Shown: positions 54,443 to 64,000, counted from the first letter of the stretch. The stretch: 64,000 nucleotides of DNA from Blepharisma stoltei (GCA_914767885.1 CAJZBQ010000056.1:310001-374000); one strand, 5' to 3'. Program-made: numbers and translations. Notes: a model not told the origin generated them from the letters alone.

Positions 54443-54610
54443 CTATGCCACTTATCTCCTCTTCACCGATAAAATCACTACAGAGCCCACTCCTCGAACT
54501 GACCCAGTTCGAATCACCATGCGATAACTTCCACTAACATTCGTTCCTAAGACAGCATCCTTCCGGTTCTCAGGCAAAACCAACTCTCATGCACCAGACA
54601 CACTAAAGAT
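54443..54610 (-). pseudogene. Possible minus-strand gene fragment
   Basis: With TGA as Trp the minus strand reads SVSGAWELVLPENRKDAVLG then TNVSGSYRMVIRTGSVRG and VGSVVILSVKRR, ending in TAA. Composition and strand pattern look protein-like and GC content is raised. No upstream exon or start is seen and it abuts the start of the + strand gene. It could be a remnant. Confidence 0.35.
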
Positions 54611-54663
54611 TTACTAGCTTTGAATACAAACTTAATTTTGCACAATATTTTAAAATTATAAAT

Positions 54664-55044
54664 ATGAGCTTGATTATTTGGCTTCTATTAGGAGCAGCCT
54701 TGTCTACAAAATTAAATCCTGATAGATCTAAAATACTATTTCACAGAACATCATTAGGACTACAATTAGATGCAAAAGTGTCTGAGCCTGAACGCTTCCA
54801 AAACATCATCAGAGAAATCAAAGATGAACTAGGAACTACAATTTATTCGCAAGACCTAAACAAAGGTTCTGAGAACTCATCAAAGCCCCAAATTCAGCCA
54901 ATTATAGAAACCCCACCCTCTGATATCAAATTTAATGACAATTTTTATTATTATTCTTTTTTTGCCTCTATAGGTATAATATGCGTTATTGGTGGAGTTT
55001 ACATTTACAAGAAAAGATCTTTGCATAATTTATATAAATTATAG
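54664..55044 (+). CDS. Small type I membrane protein, 126 aa
   Basis: A signal peptide (MSLIIWLLLGAALST) opens the protein, a hydrophilic segment of about 80 residues follows (RSKILFHRTSLGLQLDAKVS), and one membrane span with a basic stop-transfer tail ends it (YYYSFFASIGIICVIGGVYIY then KKRS). No known domain. The gene ends 5 bp from the opposing gene. Confidence 0.65.
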   Translation: MSLIIWLLLGAALSTKLNPDRSKILFHRTSLGLQLDAKVSEPERFQNIIREIKDELGTTIYSQDLNKGSENSSKPQIQPIIETPPSDIKFNDNFYYYSFFASIGIICVIGGVYIYKKRSLHNLYKL

Positions 55045-55049
55045 TTAAA

Positions 55050-56597
55050 TTAATATCTGTACTGCATTGTCTCTTTATTTTGCTGCCCAAATCTATTGCT
55101 GGGTGACGACAAGTTGCTATTAAACCCCATCGGAGAAGTAGGCATAGTTGAAGGCTCCTTGGTAAGAAAAGAAGTATAAGGGTTTTTCAAGAAATCATCT
55201 GCAATTCTGATCATTTCATTTTCTTCTGGCTCCCCCCCATCCTTGATCAAACGATTGATTGTAAAAGTTCCTAAAAATTGGGAAAATTAAACCCCCATCC
55301 TTGATCGAACGATTTCATATTATGCAAATTTTTATATATATAAAAATATAATAGTTATCAAAAGCTTGGAAAATATACCTAATGAAGTTGTTTTCAGAAA
55401 CTTTGAGACGACAGAAAGCTTCGGAATCAACCATTCGAAGTGATTTAATCATCAACCTTGGCTTAAAAACTCAATAATCTAAAAAATAGAGATCCTTTTA
55501 AAATTTTTAAAAAATAAATTAATTTAATAAGGAACAAATTAAAAATTTATACAGTTTAAAGGGGTAACTAATAAATCAAAATATTAAAATTGGTATTTTT
55601 ATTAAATTAATTCAATTTTTGCTGTAAAAATAATTATTAAATACTCTTAACCAACCCTCTTATTTAAAAGTAAATAAAAAAAAATATATATATATAAATT
55701 TTTTTTTTAACCCCCATCCTTGATCGAACGATGGTGAGTCGTTCGATCAAGGATGGGGGGGAGTGAGCACTCTTTTTTTTGTTTTTTCGGCTCAATTCTT
55801 ATATGATTTATATTTTTAATGTAATTTGGCAGCTGCTCTATTGGACAAGTATCAGGCTCTTTCAAGTCTTGTGTAAAGCTCAGTGATGTCAAAGACCCAG
55901 AGCGATTTTGATAAATTGGAGGCTTTGGGGGGTAGCCTAAGTTAACTTCTCGTAAATTTTTCGTTGAATTTTCACGGCTAAGTGTTTGCCTTTCAGTCTG
56001 AGATTCAATTTCTCCTTTACAGTTATAAAGAGCCACATCTTTTTGAATTTCACCCTTGATTTTGCTTTGAACACTTGATAAGTATCGGGGCAATTTTGGA
56101 TTTTTTTTGGTTTGAATTTCAGTGGAATGCTGATGAGAGAGTTTTGATGAGGACAAAGTTGGGGAATTTTGACGAACCCCTGACAAGTTTTGCTTTGATC
56201 GAGATGAACTTCTGGAAGGACTCACGTAATTTATGTCACGCTTGGTGGGTTTTAAATTTTGCTTTGGTTTCCATTGCATCTCCTCAGAATTTTGTTGCAG
56301 AATCTGAATTGCGTGCTTTTCGTTTGGCTTTGGTCTGTTTTCTAGATGGCCGACAACACTTGATATTCTTTCTATATCATTTTTCATGTGATTTAGAGCT
56401 TGCTCTATGCCTCGCTTTTTATTATCTTGAAATCCCGCTTCTTGTAATAATTTTTCGTAAGTGATTATGGGGTAGTTTTCTTTTAGCCTTTTGATTCCTA
56501 TAACTACGCTTGCTTCTACACATTTTCTCCATTGATGTTTTGGAAATTGGCCCAAAAATTCATGAATTTCAAGGTTATCACATAAAAGTTCCAGCAT
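55050..56597 (-). CDS. Unrecognised basic, low-complexity protein, 336 aa
   Basis: The start at 56597 gives a folded N-terminus of about 80 residues (MLELLCDNLEIHEFLGQF, CVEASVVIGIKRLKENYPI, ALNHMKNDIERISSVVGHLE). A Ser/Lys/Gln-rich disordered region follows (SPSRSSSRSKQNLSG, SKLSHQHSTEIQTKKNPK), and the C-terminus is short (FLKNPYTSFLTKEPS, MQYRY). A MITE (55230-55763) sits near the 3' end, and its removal joins KKECS to EENEMIRIADDFL. The N-terminal block recalls conserved protist cytoskeletal proteins but I cannot name it. Confidence 0.7.
55230..55763 (-). mobile_element. MITE-type IES with hairpin tips, copy 2 (534 bp)
   Basis: It is homologous along its length to 17744-18316, in reverse. 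The tips are CTCCCCCCCATCCTTGATC with the same self-complementary CGAACGA/TCGTTCG folds. The pointers have drifted: TGG on the left and TGA on the right, where TTA is usual. Excision with one pointer copy keeps the gene in frame. Confidence 0.85.
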
Positions 56598-57080
56598 TTT
56601 TATTTTAAAAAATTATGACTAGGCCTTTCTATATTTCATAAAAGAGATAGCTTACTCTCCACCCTCCTTGAGCGTAAAAAAATTTTGCTCACTACGGGCT
56701 ATTTTTCTTTAAAAAAAAAATTTATATAAAATTTTTTTTTTTCGAAATTTAAAAAATCCCGATTGAAATAATTTTAAAGAAATATTAATTTAATTTGTAA
56801 AATTATGTTTTAAATGCAAACTGTTTAAAATTAAATAGAATTAGTTAGAGATTTTATTATAATAACTACCACTTATATACCTAATATTTTTTCATAAAAA
56901 ATTTTTATATTAAAAAAATGAAAGGTGGGCTTTACCCAAAAAATAAAAGTTTTTTTTCCAATGCTCACAGGGGGTATTTAGCATTTTATTAAAATAAATA
57001 TTTTACCCGACTCATATTCTTGTGCCAAATAAATCAATGATTTTATTCAGAAATTCACATGATTTTATTTTCATTAATAA
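56598..57080. other. Intergenic region between divergent genes (483 bp)
   Basis: Filled mostly by the element at 56650-56985. No gene. Confidence 0.5.
56650..56985 (-). mobile_element. MITE-like element related to the IES at 43672-43903
   Basis: Ends: TTACTCTCCACCCTCCTTGAG and, reversed, CTAAATACCCCCTGTGAGC. On the minus strand the core reads AAACCCACC, TTTTTTATGAAAAAATATT and ATATAAG, the same order as in 43730-43800. Confidence 0.65.
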
Positions 57081-59153
57081 ATGGCAAGCAGATTTATTCA
57101 TATTGAAAGCCCTGTCCAGCTATTAGATTGTCTTAAAGCATGGAACAAGCTTACTCTTAAAGAAAAATTTTATGCTCACTACTACTCCAAAGCTTGCTGG
57201 GAAGGCAGTAAAATTTGCTACTTCCAAAAATCTTATGAATCTCCAGGGATTTTCCTATTGCTCCAAGAAATTTTCTCAGTCCCTAACATCAGTCAAAAAT
57301 ATGAAGAAGCTGGCTTTACAGAGCTAGATATCAAGCAATTTAAAGCATATGCAGCTGGAATCTACACTAATTGTGGCAATTATCTTAGTTTTGGAGACAC
57401 AAAAATAGTCCCAGAAATTTCTCAAGAAAAGCTCGATGCTCTCGTAAGCAGCGTTAATTCAGATAGAGTCGCTTATATTTGGAATTTAATAAAAAATGTA
57501 GTTTATGACTATAGTCCTAGCAGAAGGCAGCTTGGGTTTCCAGATAAAGGAGGAGTGACTTCATATTACTCAAGCAATATAACATCGCAAGATGCAGAAC
57601 TCGCCAAAAATTTCCTTCAAAGTGTAAACCTCGTTGACTTGCACTTTAACAGTAGACTTTGGAAGGTAGGTGATCAATATGAAATACGCGTTGCCAGCAA
57701 ATCTCAGCATTGGTTCGAAAATTTGGGAGAGTATACTTATGAAAGCAAAAGGTTTAAAATTGTTAATGGTGATTTCAGCGTATTTTTAGCCCGTGTAGTT
57801 GACAACTTAGCAGACACTCTTCCTTATTGTGCGAATGTGACTCAAGAAAAAATGATTTCAGAGTATATTAAACACTTTAATACAGGAAATATTGTTGACC
57901 ATAAAAATGCACAGAGGGAATGAATCAAAGATAAAGGCCCAGTTGTAGAGACTAATATTGGGTTTATTGAAACATATGTGGACCCATTACAAATTAGAGC
58001 AGAATTCGAAGGTTTTGTGAGCTTTGTGGACAAAGAAACAAGTGAAAAATTCCATAATCTTGTGAATAATGCAGATTCAATTATAGCAAAACTGCCTTGG
58101 AGTAATGTATTTGAAAAGGAAAAATTCCAAGCTCCTGATTTTACGTCACTTGAAGTCTTAGCATTTGCGACCTCTGGGGTACCAATTGGCATCAATTTAC
58201 CTAATTATGATGAAATAATCACAAATGAAGGCTTCAAGAATGTAAATTTGGGCAATGCTTACCCAAAGCCGAAAGCCAAAAATTTACAGTTTCTGACTCC
58301 TGAAGACGTTCAATTAATTATTGACTGCTATTTTAACAGTGAAACCATCGCAGTTGCAACTCATGAATTACTAGGACATGGCACAGGTAAATTCTTAATC
58401 AAAGGTAAGGACAACACTTTCAATTTTGATACAAATGCAATAAACCCTGCAACAGGAGCCGTAATAGACTCATTCTATAGCCATGAGGAGTCTTGGAAAA
58501 GCAAATTCGGAGAAATTTCTTCTGCTTATGAAGAATGCCGAGCTGAAACAGTGGCTGTTTATTTATCATGCTTCCCTGAAGTATATCAAATCTTTGGTGT
58601 TGAAGATTTTATAAGGCACAGAAATATGACTTGGCTTTATATGGCTTATCAAGGTGTAAAAGGCCTTCTTTATTGTCCAGAATCAAATAAATGGGGTCAA
58701 GCTCACTGCTGTGCAAGATATATGATTTTTAGAGTGATGCTTGAGGCTGGGGATGATTTTTTGAAAGTTGAGTTTACAGATGATGGGCTATTTTTGGTCA
58801 AAATGGATTACAATAAAATTGAGAGTGTCGGAATGGCTGCAATTTCAAGATTTTTGACTAAGCTGCATTGCTTTAAGTTCAGTGGAGATGTGGTCAGAGG
58901 TAAAGAAGTATTTGATAAGTATTCTGCAATTGATGAGCTTGCTAATAGATTGAGGCAAATTATAGTAGCTAATCAAAAACCAAGGGCCTTAGATGTGCAA
59001 TGCAACGTAAACTTGGAAGGGAATGAGCCTGTATTGGTAGGGTATGAAGAGAGCTTTGATGGGATTATTGACTCTTTTAAAGAAAGATTTCCAGTTTATG
59101 ACGAAGAAATGTTTGCATGCTGGGATAGTGAATTTTCTTCAAATAAATCCTAA
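57081..59153 (+). CDS. DPP3: Dipeptidyl peptidase III (M49), 690 aa
   Basis: The frame from ATG 57081 is continuous with one TGA read as Trp (QRE-W-IKD). The M49 zinc motif is HELLGHGTGK, followed by the second motif EECRAETVAVY. Other family blocks are FLLLQEIF, NYLSFGDTK, RRQLGFPDKGGVTSYYS, NIGFIETYVDP, FATSGVPIGINLPNYDEI and NLGNAYPKP. Length is normal for the family (about 700 aa). It removes dipeptides from peptide N-termini in the cytosol. It is one of the few long genes here with no insertion. Confidence 0.95.
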
Positions 59154-59691
59154 TTAATTATTCTAATAAAATAGCTTTGTATTTGGCATTGGGGTTATTT
59201 GTCAGGAACTGAAGCTCAGGAAATGAAAATGCATATCTTGCAAAAAGCTGAACATGCAATAACTCAATCTAATTGTTTAGGATCAGAAATTAAGCATTTG
59301 ATTTTAATTGATTCCCTTTTTTAAATATGCCCAAGTATCTAATAGATCGCTGGACTAATTGAATTTATTGGCTATTGAGAGTTGAGTTGTTAAGCTAAAT
59401 TGAAGAGCCAACTCTTAAATTGGCTTTTGAGTGCAAAGCCCTAAGCGTTTCATTAAATATTGAAAAGGAATTCTAGCATTTGAAATATGAAAATGTTACT
59501 TTATATCTTAATATTTAGAAAATATAAAGAAAGGATATAGTAGATATATCGGTTCAGAAAAATTTTCAAATTATTGTTTGCTATCGATTAAAAGCAAATA
59601 TTCGCTATAAACTGCAAATTATTGACTAATATAATTTAAAATATGCACACATCTAACTATTTATAATTCTACAACTTTACTATTATCAATC
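59154..59691. other. Intergenic region (538 bp)
   Basis: AT-rich; nothing recognised. Confidence 0.5.
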
Positions 59692-61206
59692 ATGGACAAG
59701 ATTTCTGCTCAAAAAAGGATTCTTGAAGAAAATATTCAAATCCTCAAGAATTTCATCCAAGCAGCAACTGAAGAAACTAAAGCTTCAGTAGATCACGCTC
59801 TCCAAGAACTTACAAACCACACTGAAAAAGAAAAAGAAAAATTAATCGAATGCTGCAATGAGCTTAAAGAATCATATGAAGAAGAATTCAAAAATGCTCT
59901 GATGTTTTCAAATCCTCCTCCCGAATTAACTCCTCTAACCCTTTCATTAGAAACTGATGAAGCCAAGATAAAGCTGGCAGTTCAGGAATCGTTTACTTTT
60001 AATATCTATTCTTATCAAAACTCACTCAAAGATCTCCATCGAGTTTCAATGCTCAATTGCTCTTATACTAAATGCAATGTTAGAACTGGAGAAGTTTATA
60101 CAATCTCTGCACCATTTGCAAGCTGCATTGCTCCTGCACTTACTCCACTTGATAATGGGAATATTTTTCTCTCAGGAGGAATTAATTGGCAGACAATTCA
60201 AGCAATGGCAAGAGTGATAGAATATGACCCCTATCGCAACATTGCTTATGGAAAACCAAATTTAAATAGGCCTAGAGGCTACCATTCAGCTCATAAATTT
60301 AAGAATAAAATTTTTGTGTTTGGAGGGTCAGATTCAGATTCATTCACAGCTAATAGAATGTAAAATGGCAACGTTGATGGAAGATGGACTCCCAGGCACA
60401 CTTTTTATGGGCCAAGTATTACCCATCCCATTGTATAGAGTTAGAGCACCTGCATCACTTTTCAGTGGGCCTTTGGAGATACTTGAGGCAGAGGAATTTT
60501 TGTTTCTCTCCCGAAGGGTTCCTGTTCCTTCTTAGGCAAGACAGATTTTTTTCTACCCACAGCCCTTTCTTATCGGGATTGTTATTGTTTCAGAGGGTGA
60601 CTCTCCTAAGGAGAGCAGCCTTCCATTTTTCTTATTTGAACTCTCAGTTCTAGATAGGCTGGCTTTATTGAGCCAAGATAAGGAAGGAGACGGCCAGTGG
60701 CTAACTCCGCTTATGGCCGATACTTAATCTAAATCTTAACAGCTAATTCTATAAAAGAGATAGAAGAATATGACATCGCTAAAGAAGAATGAAAAATTGT
60801 TGGAGAATTAATAACCGCAAGAAGTTGCCAAGGGGTTGCTGAGTATAATGAAAAATTATATATAGCAGGTGGGTGGAGCAATACTATAAGCATTGAAATT
60901 TTTGATTTGAATAACTATTCAATCAGAAAAGCTGAGCCTATGCTAGATGTACCTGGACCATCAATAGCTGTAGCGTTGACCAATTTTATATTAATTATTC
61001 ATGGAAAGCACGTCAGTAAATATTATCCAGATAGAGATAGAATCGTCAGTGATGGATGTGTAGAGTTCGATGATTTAGGCTTATTTACATCTTCACCTCC
61101 AGTCTGCTATCAGAATAAGCTTTACTTTACTGGGAATTGGCAGCATGAAAAATATAATGTCTATGATATTATTGGGCATCAATTAATTGAATTTAAATTA
61201 CTTTAA
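59692..61206 (+). CDS. Kelch-like protein with N-terminal coiled coil, 373 aa
   Basis: ATG at 59692. Residues 1-75 form a charged coiled coil (ILEENIQILKNFIQAATEE, HTEKEKEKLIECCNELKES). Kelch-type blades follow, with double-glycine strands IFLSGGINW, IFVFGGSDSD and LYIAGGWSN, and the matching Tyr/Trp positions (VIEYDPYRN, IEEYDIAKEEW). A family C retroposon (60355-60747) splits the third blade, and removal gives FTANSIKEIEEYD in frame. TGA is Trp at KEE-W-KIV. This is a common ciliate repeat family with scaffold character. Its 3' end overlaps the opposing NPRL2 gene by 9 bp. Confidence 0.8.
60355..60747 (+). mobile_element. SINE-like retroposon family C, copy 2, in kelch gene (393 bp)
   Basis: ACAGCTAAT at 60346-60354 and 60739-60747. 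It starts AGAATGTAAAATGGCAAC and ends with the tail TTAATCTAAATCTTAA. It shares TTTTTGTTTCTC, CCCGAAGGGTTCCTG and CCGCTTATGGCC with the copy at 33950-34345. Confidence 0.82.
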
Positions 61207-62367
61207 AAAAGTTATACATGCATCTTCTATCGGTTTCTCTACCTCTTGAGACTTGTGCTCATAATAAACACATGCGATTTCGTCAAGATTGTGCTTTCCG
61301 TTTAAATAGGCGCTTGCTTTTCTGATGGTTTCTAAATCCGATGGATTTGTTTTGGTTTTCCTTAATACTGATTCGTTATATTTAACATAATATTTGTGAA
61401 TTCTCCTGATAAGTCCTCTTACTGTGCCATATTTGATGAATTTTTGGAGATCGACAATATTATCGAAATCAGGGTTTTCCAGCTTAAATTCTCTAATTGT
61501 TTTGTCAGAGAGCTTAGAGTAATAATCAAACAGCCCAGCTTCATCAATTTCTGGCTCTTCTGAATTTCTCGCTAAAGATAAGACAGCTTCTTCAGCATAC
61601 TCTGTAAGAATTAATCCAATTTTTGGTGTTATTCTATATATATTGCTGTCCTGGAAATAGTCTGAAATTTCAATCATCCCATGATAATACAGGTGCTGGA
61701 GACACACTTTTACATGCCCTTCATCTACTTTTGAAAATTCGCTTATCTGCTTCACGCACCTAATTCCATTAATCGCTTTTACAATTTTGTTCAAGGAAGT
61801 ATCAGACCTGATCTCTACAATATCATACAAGTCAATCAATGGAGTCGGTACATGTCAACTCCTGATTTTCGGTGGATACCTTTTATTTTTGCTTGATAGC
61901 TCTATAATTATCAAATTCCAATTATCAACTGGGATGTAGCATTCATTTTTGTCTAATAGCTGTGTATAAATGTCTTTGCAGAGCTTCCCCATCACTATTT
62001 GTTTTTCTGGGTTGGAAATGTAGTCGTTTTCTATCTCAAGAACTGTGAGCTGTAAGGCAAGTTTTCGTATCATGTTTTCATAAAGAGAAAAGCGAGAGTA
62101 TTCTTCAGCTGGAATGATGACGGCAAAATTGAATTCTATTTTCTGACGCTCGTATTTGTCGTTGACGATGATTACAGGCTGGCCTATTATATATTCATCA
62201 CCGACAACTTGGACACTTATGACTTTTCCACAGAGTTCAGGACGCGGGATAAGAATATCAGATAAAGAATCAAAGGTGTCTTTGGAGAGATAATTTTCGG
62301 GATACTGGTAAACTAAAGCTGGGCCTCGCTTTATATGGAACTCACAGAACATGACACAGCTTATCAT
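61198..62367 (-). CDS. NPRL2: NPRL2 (GATOR1 subunit), 389 aa
   Basis: The start at 62367 gives the longin-type N-terminus MISCVMFCEFHIKRGPALVYQYPE. Family blocks follow: FDSLSDILIPRPELCGKVI, EFNFAVIIPAEEYSRFSLYE and YENMIRKLALQLTVLEIE. TGA is Trp at KIRS-W-HVP, before PTPLIDLYDI. The C-terminal winged helices (INGIRCVKQISEFSKVDEGH, LQHLYYHGMIEI) and a final ITFLK complete it. GATOR1 is the GTPase-activating complex for Rag GTPases and restrains TORC1 when amino acids are low. It is divergent to SZT2. Confidence 0.9.
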
Positions 62368-62759
62368 TTTATAAATGAATTTATGTGCAATTCAAAAATA
62401 TGCCAATTATTTTATAAATTACTTTGCAGCTTTCTAACGAGAAATAATTGCTAAATGTGATGAATTATATTATAAATCTTTAAACATTTCAATTCTTTGA
62501 ATCAAACCATATATATTTCTTTAATGATAATTCCACAGTAGATTTGCATCAGCTAAAGTGAACCTAAGAAAATAAATTGGAGCTTCTTAAATTAGAATAC
62601 TACCTTAAAATTATAAATTAATAAAAAAGCGAAGTACCATTAAAGAAGTGTTTTGGCGAAGAATTAGATGCACTTTAACAGCTAATTATAATTAATGCAA
62701 TTGCTATTTCTGTCAATAATTAAAATGCTCATCAATCTATTAATAATTTAATTATAAAA
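62368..62759. other. Divergent intergenic region of NPRL2 and SZT2 (392 bp)
   Basis: AT-rich, with no gene or repeat. Both genes start outward from it, so shared regulation is possible. Confidence 0.5.
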
Positions 62760-64000
62760 ATGTTATCCGAGAATGATTCAATAGTTCTTTCTGATTTTCG
62801 TGTTATTTCATTTGTTGAAAGAGCTTTATGATATTGAAAATACTTATGCAATCCACAGTCAATCCTAAATGATTCAGAATTCAAATATAACTGGGAAGTA
62901 GGTGCGCCAATACTTGAAGATTCAATTCGATTTAGATATATAAAATACAGGATTTTAATTATGATCGATCTGGCTCCTTCTGTATATGCATATAATTTCG
63001 CTTTAAAAGAATCAATGGGCAATAGAATAACAACTGTTTTGAGAAGCCTGATTGAGTCTATTCAAAACTATTCACAAGAAATAGACATTCAGATTGAATT
63101 AGGAATAATTTGTGTCAGAACTCCAAATGAGCCAATTCATGTTGTGGTACAGTCAATTGAGCTCAGAAATGGCTTCAATTCAGACGATATTATAGACCAG
63201 TTTGAGTCTTATATGGAAGAAATACGCAATGACTTAGACATTAATTTTTTGAATGGAGCCAAAGAAAGCGAAATTGACTTCGCTTCAACATTAAAATGAG
63301 CTTTATTTGCACTGGATTTAATGGATCAGCCAAGTATGCCAGCTGTTATTTACATAACAGACTGTACTAATTCTAATTTAGCATCAGGAATTTATGACTG
63401 ACTTGTTGTACAGTATTGCAGAGCTGATGTCGCTCTTAATCTTATTAATCTGTCTGAAAATATTTCTCCCCAGTCTTTTCAGTATGGCTTTACTCCTGAC
63501 CCGACCTCAATTAAGCTCATGACAAGTATTTCTGGAGGGACATGGATAAGCCCAGACGATATACCATTAAAAGTCAGAGAAATATTTTATAAGAAACTTG
63601 TACTAAAATCTTGTGGAGATGTAAATTTTTTGAATAAATCTCATTCTCAGAAATATTATTTACTCCTGCGTTAATTGTAACAAATTATGGTAATTTTCCA
63701 ATTGAACTCCTTTAAGCTGAAACAAAATTTTAGTTTTTATAGTTAAAAATAATAATTTCTACGTAAATAGCTTTGATAGCCAATATAACGTCGCAGAACT
63801 CTAAAATTTGCTTAAAGCATGCTCAACCTTAAAGTGGGATGAAGCAGAATACTATTTAAAATATTATCAATTTAGAATATGTAAATTTCTATTTAAATTT
63901 TATTCTATCTTTTTAAAAAAATCTAAACTTCCTTTAAATGGAACAGACATTTTTTGTTTACAATTTAAAATTGGGGAGTTAGATCATTATCATTGCGAAG
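62760..64000 (+). CDS. SZT2: SZT2 homologue (KICSTOR), N-terminal part, runs off the window
   Basis: ATG at 62760 gives DSIVLSDFRVISFVERALWY, where TGA is Trp twice. Then come the SZT2 N-terminal blocks KYRILIMIDLAPSVYAYNF, IHVVVQSIEL, KWALFALDLMDQPSMPAVIY, ITDCTNSN, DWLVVQYCRADVALNLINLS, and YGFTPDPTSIKLMTSISGG. An IES (63663-63981) interrupts it at QKYYL; after removal the frame continues DHYHCE to the window end. SZT2 holds KICSTOR together and recruits GATOR1 to the lysosome. The order of blocks matches from memory of the family; a profile search would settle it. Confidence 0.8.
63663..63981. mobile_element. IES in SZT2 with CTCC ends (319 bp)
   Basis: TTA at 63660-63662 and 63979-63981. 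Ends: TTACTCCTGCGTTAATTGTAA and, reversed, TAACTCCCCAATTTTAAATTG. Removal converts LLLR-stop into YYLDHYHCE in frame. Confidence 0.82.

Larger units (their letters stand above)
53364..54663. other. Intergenic region (1.3 kb)
   Basis: It contains the palindrome at 53378-53594, AT-rich DNA and a GC-richer stretch around 54430-54610 with a possible minus-strand gene fragment. Confidence 0.5.

Noticed and set aside
54500-54530. A tRNA gene around a GTTCGAATC word
   Set aside because: No paired stems flank the word and no anticodon arm is found upstream.

Overview
The window looks like germline (micronuclear) DNA of a heterotrich ciliate, most probably Blepharisma. Three things point there. (1) TGA must be read as tryptophan while TAA and TAG are stops: reading through TGA gives conserved Trp in a CBM20 domain, a DUSP domain, DPP3, HID1 and NPRL2. 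(2) Introns can be 15 nt long (41687-41701, and a second one that itself carries an insertion). (3) Almost every long gene is interrupted by AT-rich or palindromic pieces bounded by TA or TTA. Removing them restores one open frame whose length is a multiple of three; for example receptor copies 2 and 3 both become 1214 aa. I call these pieces internal eliminated sequences (IESs). A second kind of insert is GC-rich, 310-650 bp, flanked by 9-17 bp target-site duplications and often ending in a pentanucleotide-like tail. These look like short retroposons (SINE-like), and several also sit inside coding sequence.

Layout. 1-12928: three tandem copies (the first 5'-truncated by the window edge) of a large membrane receptor with two periplasmic-binding-like extracellular modules and about eight membrane segments. 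13115-18567: a degenerate EF-hand protein (-) and a pentapeptide/WD40 protein (+). 20222-24622: ubiquitin-specific protease and HID1, 19 bp apart on the + strand. 24714-32194: a block on the - strand with a lipoyl-less E2-type acyltransferase, DCAF13/Sof1, centrin and a trehalose-6-phosphate synthase/phosphatase. 33115-38932: a dual-specificity phosphatase and a TPR protein (+). 38948-40675: an M16-family mitochondrial subunit without zinc ligands (-). 40946-44580: a cytosolic (tubulin-type) carboxypeptidase (+). 44688-48321: poly(A)-binding protein and a Tul1-like membrane RING E3 (-). 48997-53363: B-type cyclin (+), an unknown protein (-), a zinc-ribbon RING-H2 E3 (+) and an FHA-like protein (-). 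54664-56597: a small type I membrane protein (+) and an unknown basic protein (-). 57081-64000: dipeptidyl peptidase III (+), a kelch-like protein (+), NPRL2 (-) and the start of SZT2 (+).

Most genes are housekeeping genes, so the unusual content is the insert landscape: about 20 TA/TTA IESs, four nested palindromic elements, a MITE family with hairpin tips, at least eight SINE-like insertions, and one IES lying inside a 15-nt intron and itself hosting two retroposons. NPRL2 (GATOR1) and SZT2 (KICSTOR), both amino-acid/TORC1 signalling factors, are divergent neighbours at the right end. All homology calls are by eye. The macronuclear counterpart of this locus is the decisive check for every excision junction.
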